From positions 310,001 to 374,000 of the forward strand of contig CAVUDO010000002.1 in NCBI GenBank assembly GCA_963740255.1: 64,000 nucleotides of DNA, read 5' to 3'. This stretch comes from CAVUDO01 sp963740255. Its GTDB lineage: Bacteria > Actinomycetota > Actinomycetes > Mycobacteriales > Cryptosporangiaceae. Each line of letters opens with the position of its first letter. Position 1 is the first letter of the stretch. The notes below the pieces were generated by a model, which was not told the DNA's origin, did no database searches, and saw nothing but the letters and a program-made list of their open reading frames with translations. Shown here in pieces: positions 25,005 through 34,813 of this stretch. A program made the translations under genes and the position numbers.

Positions 25005-25232
25005 GTGGACGAGCAGCCGGAGTGGACGGTGCGTCGACGCGGTACGCGGCACTGGTGGGTGTTCCGGGGGGAAGGCGCGGTGGCGGAGCTGGGTGTGCTC
25101 GGCACCGGCGAGTGGTGGGTCTGCCCCGACGGCGAGGCCCTGCCGTGGTCGACCACCTACCCCAGCGCCCAGGCGGCAGTGGACGCGCTCGTCACGTGGT
25201 GGGAGCACACCCACCCGTTCGGCGCGCCGTGA
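25005..25232 (+). CDS. Small conserved hypothetical protein (75 aa)
   Basis: GTG start at 25005 after GGGAGGGGG. The 75-residue product is Trp-rich: EWTVRRRGTRHWWVFRGEGAVAELGVLGTGEWWVC, then TTYPSAQAAVDALVTWWEHTHPFG. It is probably a small beta-rich domain. No known family is assigned. It is divergent from the Xre regulator across the TGTCCG-repeat region; regulator and small acidic/Trp-rich partner pairs of this type are frequent in actinobacteria, so a partner or antagonist role is an inference only. Confidence 0.6.
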   Translation: MDEQPEWTVRRRGTRHWWVFRGEGAVAELGVLGTGEWWVCPDGEALPWSTTYPSAQAAVDALVTWWEHTHPFGAP

Positions 25233-25273
25233 CAGGCGTCCGAACGTCCGGAGCGCACCGCCATGAACGGGCG

Positions 25274-26305
25274 TCAGCCCGCCGGCGACCCGCGTCGCCC
25301 CACCGCGACCAGGGCGACCCGGGGGAGTTCCACCCGCCAGCCGTGGTCGGTCACCGCGTAGGACACCTGCCCGACCTGCTGCCCGGGCGCCCGGTCACCC
25401 GCAGGGTGTCGGAATGTCTCCTCGGCAAGTTCGGCCGCCCGCAGAGCGGCCTGTGTGTCGTCGGTTTCGGGGAGGAGGGTGAGCCCGTACATCCACCGCA
25501 GGTGGTCGCCGAGCCGCGTCCGCGCCTCGTCCCGCGTCGATGCGGTCAGCACCAACGGGTCGTACATCCGCTCGACGCGGACCTCCCCGAACCCGGCCCC
25601 GGTGAAGAGGCCGTCCATCTCGTCCGGCGTGAAGTGCGGATAGTCGTGCCCGGTGTGACTGAACCGGTGGACGACCTCGCCGAACCAGCGTGCCACCGCC
25701 GATCCTTCGGCGAAGTCGTGCACCACCAGGACTCCGCCCGGCCGCAGGACGCGGTGCGCCTCGCTCACCGCGAGCGGCCGGTCGGCGGCCGGAATGTGGT
25801 GGGTGCCGTACGCCATCAGGACCGCGTCGACGCTCCCGTCGCGCAACCGCAGCCGTTGGGCCGCCTGCCGAACGGCGGGCAGGTCGCGTTGCTGCGCAGC
25901 CCGGATCATCCCGGCCGACATGTCGCTGGTGAGCACCGTGGGCCGGGCGGCCGGGGTGGTGAACAGCTCGACCGCCCGGGCCAGCGTGCCGTCTCCGCCG
26001 AGCAGGTCGACGAGCACGTGCTCGGGCCGCCAGGAAGGGAGGGAACCGTCCGGGCTTGCGAGGGTGAACAGCTGGCGGATGCCGTGCAGTCGCACCGCGG
26101 GGTTCTGCTGGGCGGTCCGGTAACTGTCACCTCGGCCGCCTTCGCGGGTGTCCTCGAAGTCCGTCGGAGGCGGCGGCTCGTCGAGGTCCAGGCGGGCCGG
26201 GTCGAGCAGCGCGTACAGCTCGGGCGCGCGGTGGTAGAGGTCGGCCAACGTCGGCTCGGTGGGAGGGGAGGCCGGTGCGGACCAGAAGGGGGAAGTGAGG
26301 GTCAC
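25274..26305 (-). CDS. SAM-dependent methyltransferase, last gene of the six-gene glycan operon
   Basis: A 343-residue class I methyltransferase. The SAM-binding core reads HVLVDLLGGDGTLARAVELF (motif I, GGDGT), VLTSDMSAGMIRAA (acidic end of strand 2), and SVDAVLMAYGTHHI; AHRVLRPGGVLVVHDF is the post-motif segment typical of the UbiE/Methyltransf_11 class. An extra ~70-residue N-terminal region precedes it. The GTG start at 26305 overlaps the flippase TGA as GTGA, so translation is coupled. The substrate is unknown; the context implies methylation of a sugar or other unit of the exported product. Confidence 0.8.
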   Translation of the reverse strand: MTLTSPFWSAPASPPTEPTLADLYHRAPELYALLDPARLDLDEPPPPTDFEDTREGGRGDSYRTAQQNPAVRLHGIRQLFTLASPDGSLPSWRPEHVLVDLLGGDGTLARAVELFTTPAARPTVLTSDMSAGMIRAAQQRDLPAVRQAAQRLRLRDGSVDAVLMAYGTHHIPAADRPLAVSEAHRVLRPGGVLVVHDFAEGSAVARWFGEVVHRFSHTGHDYPHFTPDEMDGLFTGAGFGEVRVERMYDPLVLTASTRDEARTRLGDHLRWMYGLTLLPETDDTQAALRAAELAEETFRHPAGDRAPGQQVGQVSYAVTDHGWRVELPRVALVAVGRRGSPAG

Positions 26306-27552
26306 GGGTGCCGTCCGAGAGTAGGTACGAGAAGGGACTTCGGTGTGCGGCCGGCCACCCGGCGACGGAGCACCGGGAGCAGGCCGGCAGCGGTCACGGC
26401 GGCTCCGGCGAGCAGCGCGAGGGCGGCACCGGCGACCGGGAACGAAGAGAGGAGCGCCGAGCCGGCTGCCACGGTCGCGGCCAGGCCGAGCACCCCGGCG
26501 AGTGTCGTGCCCACCAGTGTGCCGGTGTCGACGTTCTCCAGCAGCCAGACCAGCGCCGCCACCGACAGCAGCGCGGGTGCCACCGCACCGACGGCCGCCG
26601 CTGCCTCGGCTGCGCCGTCCAGCACCCGGTCCAGCCCGAGCACCGCCCCGGCCGACAGCGGCACCACCACCGCCAACCCGACGCGGCTGGCCCGTTCCGC
26701 CGTGCGCAGGATCGCGGTGGTCCCCGCGGCCAGGGACGCGGCCAGCCCGGGTTGGAACACCCGCAACAGGTAGTCGAGCAGGTTGGCCAGCACGGTGTAC
26801 GCGACGACCGCCAGGTAGAGAACACTCGCGGCCGCCACCAGCCCACGCTGGGCGAGCATCGCGAAGACCACGCTGACGGCCGCGGTGGCCAGCAGCGTGT
26901 TGGCACCCATCAGGAACGTCGTCCGTGCGGTGAGAACGAGTTCGGGCCGACGTGGCCTTGCGGCCCGCCGGCAGAGAGTGACGCCCAGCACCGCCGCTGT
27001 GGACAGCGCGGTGACGGCCTGCACGGCCAGCACCTCGCGTGGCCCGGCCCCGGCCCAGGCGCTCAGCGCGACGCCGAGGGCGACCGCGGCGGCGAGCACG
27101 CCGTGGCCGACCGTGTCCAGATACGGCCGGCCGAGTACGCGCCAGTAGCCGACCACCGCCTGTACCGCGCCGAACCCCACATTGGTGGCCGCCGCGAGGA
27201 GGTACAGATCCGCCGAGCCCGAGAGCCACGGCAGGAGCGTCGTGGCGGCGACCAGGGAGCCCACGGCGATTCCCCCGCCCACCGCGAGATGCGCGCCTAG
27301 CAGCCCGCCGCGACCCGCCGTGCCACCCGCCGCGGCCTCCCGACCCAGCAGCGCACCGGCCGACTTCTCCGCACCGGACCCGACCAGCGGATTGAGCACC
27401 AGGGTGGTGCCCACCACGACCGCATAGGGAGCGAACGCCTGGCCGCCCCAGAGCGCCAACAACACCGGGGCGCTGAGGATGACAGTGCCCCGGAAGGCAC
27501 CGCGTCCGGCGAGCAGGACGGCGACGACCCGCCGCGGGGGAGGAGCGGTCAT
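26302..27552 (-). CDS. Flippase-like polysaccharide-export membrane protein
   Basis: A 416-residue protein with about 12 hydrophobic helices, resembling the polysaccharide transporter/MATE-like flippase group by its length, helix layout and the N-terminal segment RGAFRGTVILSAPVLLALWGGQAFAPYAVVVGTTLVLNPLVGSG. Identification is by topology and operon context, since flippases share little sequence. It probably moves a lipid-linked glycan across the membrane. ATG at 27552 overlaps the upstream membrane protein's stop (ATGA) and its own stop overlaps the methyltransferase start. Confidence 0.65.
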   Translation of the reverse strand: MTAPPPRRVVAVLLAGRGAFRGTVILSAPVLLALWGGQAFAPYAVVVGTTLVLNPLVGSGAEKSAGALLGREAAAGGTAGRGGLLGAHLAVGGGIAVGSLVAATTLLPWLSGSADLYLLAAATNVGFGAVQAVVGYWRVLGRPYLDTVGHGVLAAAVALGVALSAWAGAGPREVLAVQAVTALSTAAVLGVTLCRRAARPRRPELVLTARTTFLMGANTLLATAAVSVVFAMLAQRGLVAAASVLYLAVVAYTVLANLLDYLLRVFQPGLAASLAAGTTAILRTAERASRVGLAVVVPLSAGAVLGLDRVLDGAAEAAAAVGAVAPALLSVAALVWLLENVDTGTLVGTTLAGVLGLAATVAAGSALLSSFPVAGAALALLAGAAVTAAGLLPVLRRRVAGRTPKSLLVPTLGRHP

Positions 27553-28232
27553 CCCTCGGCCGTTCGCCGTTCGGCGCCGTGGGGCCGCCGCCGCAGCTCC
27601 CGCAGGGGGATCGGCACCCACCGGCCGGGCACGAAGAGCACAGCGGCGGCGAGTGCCACGTGCACCGCGATGAACGCGTACGCCTCGTACTTGGTGGGCG
27701 GGTGGCCGAGGAACACCTCGATGTGCGACGCCCAGGTCCACACCTCCGGGATGGGCGTCCAACGCGGATCCGTGTGTGGGTTGACCAGCAGGAACGCGAG
27801 GTCCTCCAGTCCGGAGAGCATCAGCAGCAGCATCGCGAAACCCAGCCGGGCGGTCGTCCCCGCGGCACCGCCGCCGAGCCGGAAGGCCAGCACCAGCGAC
27901 AGGATGACCAGCGGCACGGCGGTGAGCATGTGGTAGTAGAGCTTCGGAAAGTCTCCGTCGGTGCCGGAGTAGAAGAAGATCCGGGGCACGAAGTACAGGA
28001 AGAACAGCAGGAATCCCGCCGGGATCACGACCAGATGAACCCGCAGGCGGCGCAGCAGTGCGTCGTCGGCCAGCGCGATGGCGGCCACCGCGAATCCGAA
28101 CGGAGTCAGCTTGAACAGCAGCATCGCGGCGCTGCCCGCTTCGCGGTCGTGCGGCAGCACGAACCAGATCACGCCGGCGAGGCTGGCTGCGGCGATCAGG
28201 CACAGGACGCTGGCGGTGGTCCTACGGCGCAT
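27549..28232 (-). CDS. Integral membrane protein (227 aa) of the glycan operon
   Basis: A 227-residue protein with about six hydrophobic helices and short loops. A conserved-looking stretch FFLYFVPRIFFYSGTDGDFPKLYYHML follows the third helix, and LLMLSGLEDLAFLLVNP and SHIEVFLGHPPTKYEAYAF come later. The C-terminus is basic and cytoplasmic. No family can be named. The two overlapped neighbours (11 bases with the ATP-grasp gene, 4 bases with the flippase) make it a core part of the pathway, probably an accessory or polymerase-type membrane step. Confidence 0.65.
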   Translation of the reverse strand: MRRRTTASVLCLIAAASLAGVIWFVLPHDREAGSAAMLLFKLTPFGFAVAAIALADDALLRRLRVHLVVIPAGFLLFFLYFVPRIFFYSGTDGDFPKLYYHMLTAVPLVILSLVLAFRLGGGAAGTTARLGFAMLLLMLSGLEDLAFLLVNPHTDPRWTPIPEVWTWASHIEVFLGHPPTKYEAYAFIAVHVALAAAVLFVPGRWVPIPLRELRRRPHGAERRTAEG

Positions 28233-29442
28233 CGACAGGCTCCAGTTCCAGACGTAACGTCGCGTCGACCCAACCGAGCAGCGCGTCGAGGGCGTGGTGG
28301 TCGTCCGCGACCAGCACCACGTAGCCGAGTTTGTGGGCGGCCTCGGTGTACGGGCGGACGATATGTCCGCTCCCCGCGTACAGCTCCACGGTGAGGACGC
28401 CGGGGTGCGCGCGCAGCTCGTCGAGTCCGTCGACGGACCGGACCACCGCTGGTCCCGGCAGCGGCGAGGTGAGCAGGTGCAGGAGGCACACCCGCGACCG
28501 GTCGGGCACCAGCGCGAACGGTTCGCCCACCGACAGCGAGACGGTGGCGCCGACCGTGTCGACGCCCCAGGCCTCCTGCATCAGCTGCGGGTAGGCGTTG
28601 CCACCGAGCCGCGCGCCCACCTCGATCACAAACAACGCGTCGGACTCGGTGAGGACGAAGTCGAAGTTGGCCGGACCGTCCACGATGTCCAGCGCCCGGC
28701 ACACCTCCTGCAGGGTGGCCCGGATCCGTGCGGTGACCGCCGGCGAGAGCCGGGCCGGGATGAGGTGCCCGGTCGTGAGCATGGCCGGCAGCGGGGTCAT
28801 CCTCTTCTCGGTGAGCGGCACGAAGTGGGCTTCCCCGCCGCGCATCCAGATCTCGACGGCGTAGTGCCGACCGACGATGTACTCCTCGATCAGCACGGTT
28901 CGCGACCGGGACAACGCCAGCGCAGCCTCGATCGCCGCGCCCACCTGGTCCCAGGCGGTGACCAGCGTGATGCCCTTTCCGCCGGAGGCGTCCGTGGGCT
29001 TGACCACGAGCGGGAGCGGGAGGTCCGTGGCGAGCTTCGCCACCCGCTCGGGGTCCGGGTCGCTGACCCACCGGTAGGCGCTCAGGCCGCACTCGGCCAG
29101 CACCTCGCGGAAGTAGGTCTTGTCCATCGACGCACGCGCGGCGCGGTGTGGCGGCCGGTAGGGGAGACCGTAGTGGGCGGCCAGGTCGCGATGCGTTCCC
29201 AGGGCGGCGTCCGTCGCGGTGGTGACGATGCCGTCCGGTCGGTCGCCGTTGAGCGCCGCGACGATCTGGTCGGCGTCCCGGGTGGAGACCGGGAGGAACA
29301 GGTCGGCCAGTCCCGAACCGGGAGCGTCGGCACGCTGGTCGACCGCGATCAGCCGGTAGCCCCGCCGCCGTGCCTCCCGGTAGGCCGGCAACTGGTCGGT
29401 TCCGGCGCCGAGCATCAGCAGCGTGGCGGGGCGTGCGGTCAT
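28222..29442 (-). CDS. ATP-grasp ligase
   Basis: A 406-residue carboxylate-amine/thiol ligase of the ATP-grasp superfamily (carbamoyl-phosphate synthase/CarB-like). The N-terminal pre-ATP-grasp domain starts LLMLGAGTDQLPAYREARRRGYRLIAVD. The ATP-binding part has PLVVKPTDASGGKGITLV (Gly-rich P-loop), LIEEYIVGRHYAVEIWM, NFDFVLTESDALFVIEVGARLGGNAYPQLM (metal-binding ExN-like end). Family members ligate an activated carboxylate to an amine. Here it probably joins an amino acid or small acid to a sugar or peptide. It overlaps GT2 and membrane-protein genes and carries no transmembrane helix. Confidence 0.85.
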   Translation of the reverse strand: MTARPATLLMLGAGTDQLPAYREARRRGYRLIAVDQRADAPGSGLADLFLPVSTRDADQIVAALNGDRPDGIVTTATDAALGTHRDLAAHYGLPYRPPHRAARASMDKTYFREVLAECGLSAYRWVSDPDPERVAKLATDLPLPLVVKPTDASGGKGITLVTAWDQVGAAIEAALALSRSRTVLIEEYIVGRHYAVEIWMRGGEAHFVPLTEKRMTPLPAMLTTGHLIPARLSPAVTARIRATLQEVCRALDIVDGPANFDFVLTESDALFVIEVGARLGGNAYPQLMQEAWGVDTVGATVSLSVGEPFALVPDRSRVCLLHLLTSPLPGPAVVRSVDGLDELRAHPGVLTVELYAGSGHIVRPYTEAAHKLGYVVLVADDHHALDALLGWVDATLRLELEPVDAP

Positions 29443-30437
29443 GCCTGCTCCTCGACGGTGCGCTGACTGGACGGGGCGCCGTAGAGCGAGTGCTCCGGGG
29501 CGACGGGCACGTTCGCTTCGCGGATGTAGAACTGCGCCGGGCGGACGGCGCCCCGGACCAGGCGGTGCAGGTAGCCGGCGACCACGGCCAGGACGCTGGC
29601 GACGACGGCCTGGCCGGCCACCGCCACGGCGACTCCGGTCGCGGCGTCCACCCGTCCGGTCGCCAGCGCGGCGGCCCCGACCAGCAGGACCGTGACGGCG
29701 AGGGCGGCCAGCAGGTACGTCCAGACGAGCGGGCGCAGCGAGAACCCGACGTACAGCTCGAAGCTGTGGGCCGCGAGCCGCCACGCCGACCAGCGCGAGC
29801 GACCGGCGGTGCGGCGGGCATGGGTGACGTCCACGCTCGCGATGCGCGCGCCGACCAGCGGCAGCGTGGCGAGGAGGTACGGCATGGCCAGCGGCAGCTC
29901 GACCGCACGGCGGGCCACCGAGGCCCGGACCACCCGGAACGCCGACGCCCCCTGGACGAGATCGATGCCGAACGCGCGCCGCGCGAGCCACTGCTGGACG
30001 CCCGACCCGACCCGCCTGGCCCAGGGGTCCTGCCGCCGGCGCCGGATGCCATACACCACGTCGTAGCCGTCGAGCGCCTTGGCGAGCAGCCGGCGCGCCT
30101 CGGCGGGCGGCGACTGCAGGTCGGCGTCGAGCTGGGCCACCCAGGTCGTGTCGGCATAGCGGAACCCCGCCGAGAAGGCCGCCTCCAGCCCGAAGTTGCG
30201 GGAGAACGACAGGTAGCGGACGCGCTGGTCGCGGTCGGCCAGGCGTTTGATCCGGGCCAGGGTGTCGTCGGTGGAGCCGTCGTCGACGAACAGGATCCGC
30301 AGCGCCGTGCAGTCCGACAGGGCCTCGTCGATGGCCGCGTACACCGCCTCGACCTGGGCGCTCTCGTTGAAGCAGGGAACCAGGGCGGTCAGCGCCGCCG
30401 AGGCGACCTGGCCCCTCAGATCAGTTGTCGGGTCCAT
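29439..30437 (-). CDS. Family 2 glycosyltransferase with C-terminal membrane helices
   Basis: A 332-residue GT2 enzyme of the dolichol-phosphate-mannose synthase/undecaprenyl-phosphate glycosyltransferase type. The donor-binding elements are ALVPCFNESAQVEAV, ILFVDDGSTDDTLARI, SFSRNFGLEAAFSAG, VAQLDADLQSPPAEA (DxD) and the acceptor segment around DPWARRVGSG. Two or three C-terminal helices (FSLRPLVWTYLLAALAVTVLLVG, AVVASVLAVVAGYLHRL) anchor it to the membrane. It likely puts a sugar on polyprenyl phosphate. It overlaps the epimerase by 22 bases and the ATP-grasp gene by 4. Confidence 0.88.
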   Translation of the reverse strand: MDPTTDLRGQVASAALTALVPCFNESAQVEAVYAAIDEALSDCTALRILFVDDGSTDDTLARIKRLADRDQRVRYLSFSRNFGLEAAFSAGFRYADTTWVAQLDADLQSPPAEARRLLAKALDGYDVVYGIRRRRQDPWARRVGSGVQQWLARRAFGIDLVQGASAFRVVRASVARRAVELPLAMPYLLATLPLVGARIASVDVTHARRTAGRSRWSAWRLAAHSFELYVGFSLRPLVWTYLLAALAVTVLLVGAAALATGRVDAATGVAVAVAGQAVVASVLAVVAGYLHRLVRGAVRPAQFYIREANVPVAPEHSLYGAPSSQRTVEEQA

Positions 30438-31429
30438 GTCACCGGCGTCTGGTCGGTCAGGATCTCGATCGGCAGGTGGTAGCCGAACGGGCGCGGTCCG
30501 ACCTCGCGGATCCAGGCGATCATCGCGGCGAGGCCGTCGCGCAACGACCATTCGGTCCGGTAGCCCAGTAACCGCCGGGCCTTGTCGGCGGAGCAGTGCG
30601 CTTCGCGGACCTCCTGGGGCCGGTCGGCCACGAAGATCGGTTCGACCGGGAAGTCGAGCAGCCCGCCGAGCAGTTCCGCGAGGTCGAGAATCGTCACGTA
30701 CTCCTCGTCGGGGCCGACGTTGACGATTTCTCCTGCCAATCGCGGGTCGGTGCCCAGCGCGACCAGGGGACTCACCACGTCCGCGACGTAGGAGAAGCAG
30801 CGGCGCTGCGCGCCGTCCCCGTAGATGACCGGTTGGCGTCCCTGCAGCATGCGGTTGACCATGATGCTGGCGACATTGCGATAGGGATCGTCGAACTTCT
30901 GCCGGGGGCCGATGATGTTGTGCGGGACGGCGATTGCCCACTCGATCCCGTGGGTGTCGCAGAGGTTTCGGGTCAGCAGTTCGGCCGCGTATTTCGAGAT
31001 GCCGTAGGGGTCGACCGGCCGCGGCGGGAGGTCCTCGGTGAACGGTGTGGGCTGGGTGCCGTACCGCGCCATCGAGGAGCACAGGACGAATCGCCCCACG
31101 CCCGCCGACGCCGCCGCCGACAGCGCCGCGGCGGTGGCTCCGGCCGTGTGTTCGTGCACCAGGTAGGGCGAGAACACGCTCACCCCCTCGTACGGGGCAG
31201 CGGCGCAGTGGTACACGAGGTCGGCGCCGTGGACGAGCCCGCTGTACGCGTCCCGGTTGGCACAGTCGGCCACGACGAACTCGACGCCCTCGGGGACGTT
31301 CTCCTTCGCGCCGCCCAGGAGGTTGTCGATGCCGGTGGTCTCCCATCCGGCGGCGACGAAGTGCTCCGCGACGTGGCTTCCCAGGAACCCGGCCACCCCG
31401 GTGACGAAGACCTTTCCAGGCACGGGCAC
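30416..31429 (-). CDS. NAD-dependent nucleotide-sugar epimerase/dehydratase
   Basis: A 337-residue extended SDR protein. The Rossmann motif GVAGFLGSHVAEHF starts at residue 11, SSMARYGTQP and the catalytic YGISKYAAE (YxxxK) are present, and PHNIIGPRQKFDDPYRNVASIM and NVGPDEEYVTILDLAE match GDP/UDP-sugar epimerases and dehydratases. It supplies the sugar nucleotide. It is the first gene of the operon, reading from a GTG at 31429. An ISL3 element begins 63 bases upstream of that start codon, so the native promoter may have been separated from the gene. Confidence 0.85.
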   Translation of the reverse strand: MPVPGKVFVTGVAGFLGSHVAEHFVAAGWETTGIDNLLGGAKENVPEGVEFVVADCANRDAYSGLVHGADLVYHCAAAPYEGVSVFSPYLVHEHTAGATAAALSAAASAGVGRFVLCSSMARYGTQPTPFTEDLPPRPVDPYGISKYAAELLTRNLCDTHGIEWAIAVPHNIIGPRQKFDDPYRNVASIMVNRMLQGRQPVIYGDGAQRRCFSYVADVVSPLVALGTDPRLAGEIVNVGPDEEYVTILDLAELLGGLLDFPVEPIFVADRPQEVREAHCSADKARRLLGYRTEWSLRDGLAAMIAWIREVGPRPFGYHLPIEILTDQTPVTWTRQLI

Positions 31430-31491
31430 CCCTTTCGTTAACTGCGTAAACTACCTCCTGGTACGGAATCGGGAAGGTGTTTGGTTCGAAC

Positions 31492-31499
31492 GGGAAACC
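31492..31499. repeat. Left 8-bp target-site duplication of the ISL3 element
   Basis: GGGAAACC, identical to 32924-32931 beyond the right end. Confidence 0.93.
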
Positions 31500-32923
31500 G
31501 GCTCTTCACAGACGAGGGTGTAGTCGGGGTCTGAACCCGCCGGTCTCGAGCAGTGATCTGGCGATGTAGTTGGTGAGGTTGCGGAACCCGAGGGCGGAGC
31601 CGCGCAGGTGCTCGAGGCGTCCGTTGATCGCCTCGGTTGGGCCGTTGGAGGTGCCGGGGCGGTCGAAGTAGGCCAGGACGTCGCCGGCGCGTTTGGTCAG
31701 GGTCCGCCCGAGGGTGATGATCTCGGTCAAGGCGGCGGGGACGCCGTGGCTGACCGACTCGATCAGCTTGCTCATCAGATCGCGGCCTCGGGTGCGGTCG
31801 GGCTCGCGGTAGGCGGCGATCATCTGCTGGTAGATGCCCCAGGTGGTCTCGACCTGGACGTGCTCATCGGTGGCGAACAGCGCCGTCAGTCGCTGGGTCT
31901 GCTTGTCGGTGAGCAGGTCCGCGCCGGTGTGCAGGGTCCGCCGCGCGCGATAGAGCGGATCGTTCTTGCGGCCGCGGTGACCGTGGGTGTCCTGCTGGAC
32001 CCGCCTGCGGCACCGGTCCAGGGCGTCGCCGGCCAGGCGGACGACGTGGAAGGGGTCCATCACTGCGACGGCGTCGGGCATCTCCTCAACGGTCGCGGTC
32101 TTGAACCCGGTGAAGCCGTCCATCGCGACCACTTCCACGCCCTGGCGCCACTGCTGGGGTCGTGCGGCGAGCCACTGCTTGAAGGCCTGTTTGGAACGGC
32201 CGGCGACCATGTCCAGCAGCCTGGCCGGCCCTGTGCCGCTGCGGACCGGGGTCAGGTCGATGATCACGGTGACGTACTTGTCGCCACGGCGGGTGTGTCT
32301 CCAGACGTGCTCATCGACCCCGATCACGCTCACCCCGTCGAACCGGGCAGGGTCGCCGATCAAGACCCGTCTGCCCTCGGCCAGGACCGCGTCGTTCGCG
32401 GTGTTCCACGCCACCCCGAGCCCTTCGGCGACACGGGCCACGCTCAGGTGCTGACACACGATGCCCTCCAACGCCCACCGCAGGCCACGCCGGGACAGCT
32501 TCGCCCTCGCCTCGGCGGCCCTGGTGGTGTCCTGGCGCCACACGTGCCCGCACCCGGTGCACCGGTACCGGCCGACCGTGACTTCCAGCGTCGTCGGTCG
32601 CCACCCCAGCGGCTCGTGCGCCAGCCGCCGGACCACGCTGTCCCGGGCCGCACCCTCGCAGCCGCAGCGCCGGCACCAGGCGTCGGGCTCCACGACTCGG
32701 CAGGCCAGCACCGCACGGTCGGGCTCCAGTCGCTGCCCGGTCACTTCAAGACCGAGCTCGTCCAGGCGGCAGAACGTGGTCAGGTCAGGGCCAGCGAAGG
32801 TAGCGTCAGGCACGTCGAGGTCTTCCAAATGGGCGGCGTCAGAACCCCCATCATCGGAAGACCTCGACCTCTATCCAGCAACCGACGCGCCGACCCGCGC
32901 TACACCCTCAACTGTGAAGAGCC
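31500..32923. mobile_element. ISL3-family insertion sequence
   Basis: A 1424-bp element. The ends carry inverted repeats beginning GGCTCTTCACAG and continuing with GAGGGTGTAG, over about 25 bases with two mismatches: left end at 31500, right end at 32923. The 8-base direct repeat GGGAAACC at 31492-31499 and 32924-32931 is a perfect target-site duplication, as ISL3 elements produce. It carries one transposase on the minus strand. A perfect target duplication and intact transposase suggest a recent insertion. Confidence 0.95.
31506..32813 (-). CDS. ISL3-family transposase
   Basis: A 435-residue DDE transposase. The N-terminal zinc-binding pairs are CRRCGCEG and YRCTGCGHVWRQDTT; a helix-turn-helix region precedes the catalytic domain. 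Acidic triad candidates are VIGVDEHVWR, VVAMDGFTGFKTA with DPFHVVRLAGDALD, and SNGPTEAINGRLEHLRG. The GTG at 32813 is preferred because GGAAG lies 8 bases ahead; a TTG at 32828 is also possible. It covers almost the whole element and has no frameshift. Confidence 0.93.
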   Translation of the reverse strand: MPDATFAGPDLTTFCRLDELGLEVTGQRLEPDRAVLACRVVEPDAWCRRCGCEGAARDSVVRRLAHEPLGWRPTTLEVTVGRYRCTGCGHVWRQDTTRAAEARAKLSRRGLRWALEGIVCQHLSVARVAEGLGVAWNTANDAVLAEGRRVLIGDPARFDGVSVIGVDEHVWRHTRRGDKYVTVIIDLTPVRSGTGPARLLDMVAGRSKQAFKQWLAARPQQWRQGVEVVAMDGFTGFKTATVEEMPDAVAVMDPFHVVRLAGDALDRCRRRVQQDTHGHRGRKNDPLYRARRTLHTGADLLTDKQTQRLTALFATDEHVQVETTWGIYQQMIAAYREPDRTRGRDLMSKLIESVSHGVPAALTEIITLGRTLTKRAGDVLAYFDRPGTSNGPTEAINGRLEHLRGSALGFRNLTNYIARSLLETGGFRPRLHPRL

Positions 32924-32931
32924 GGGAAACC
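32924..32931. repeat. Right 8-bp target-site duplication of the ISL3 element
   Basis: GGGAAACC, identical to 31492-31499 before the left end. Confidence 0.93.
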
Positions 32932-32973
32932 CTTACCAGTTGCCACGCTCGCAATGGAGCGACGAAGTACGAG

Positions 32974-33016
32974 AAAAACGACCGAGTCGCACCATTTACT
33001 GGTTGACTCGGCCGTT
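32974..33016 (-). terminator. Rho-independent terminator of glnA1
   Basis: On the minus strand a 12-bp stem (33005-33016 with 32977-32988, one G-T pair) with a 16-base loop ends in a run of five T residues. It lies 135 bases downstream of the glnA1 stop and before the IS element. The remaining gap 32932-33150 is AT-rich and has no other recognised feature. Confidence 0.75.
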
Positions 33017-33150
33017 TCTCAATATCTGTGCCTCTTATTAGCAAGCTGGGTCAGAAACAACTCTTTGCGCCGACTGGGCAAGTTGGCACGCAATCGAACT
33101 CACCACGCGATCTGCGTCCGATCGCACTCAGCGTGCCAGCTGTCCGATTT

Positions 33151-34575
<1,425 letters not shown>

Positions 34576-34645
34576 CCGTCCTCCGTACGTGTGGGTCGCT
34601 GCTTTCGACGGTAAGGAGCGGCGGTTGCCCGATCGTGTCCCGCCT

Positions 34646-34673
34646 GTTTCGTCGATGTTAACCAGCCGGTGAC
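34646..34673 (-). promoter_or_regulatory. Candidate GlnR-binding site upstream of glnA1
   Basis: On the minus strand the 28-base segment reads GTCAC, six bases, GTTAAC, six bases, GAAAC. GlnR boxes in actinobacteria are built from GTnAC and GAAAC half-sites spaced by six. The TTAAC-n6-GAAAC half fits well; the first pair is imperfect. It sits 71 to 98 bases before the glnA1 start. Confidence 0.4.
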
Positions 34674-34813
34674 CTGGGCCACTCCCCGCCACGGCGCGGA
34701 CCTGGATTCAGTCCCGGCAGGACAGAAAGAGGACGAGTCGCCGCGTGACCAGAAGAGTCCCGGGCTCAGGTGAGGAGCAGCGTCCTGTCGAACACGAGCT
34801 AGGCTGCGGAGCC

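Noticed and set aside
20861..25156. Open reading frame of 1431 codons on the minus strand
   Set aside because: It is antisense to glnE, which has clear family motifs. The high GC content keeps the opposite frame open; the translation is Arg/Gly/Ala-rich without domain signals.
25274..31429. Lipopolysaccharide O-antigen or known peptidoglycan cluster
   Set aside because: No Wzy, Wzx pair, MurJ or Mur ligase set is present; the ATP-grasp lacks the D-Ala-D-Ala ligase motif layout, so no established name was given.
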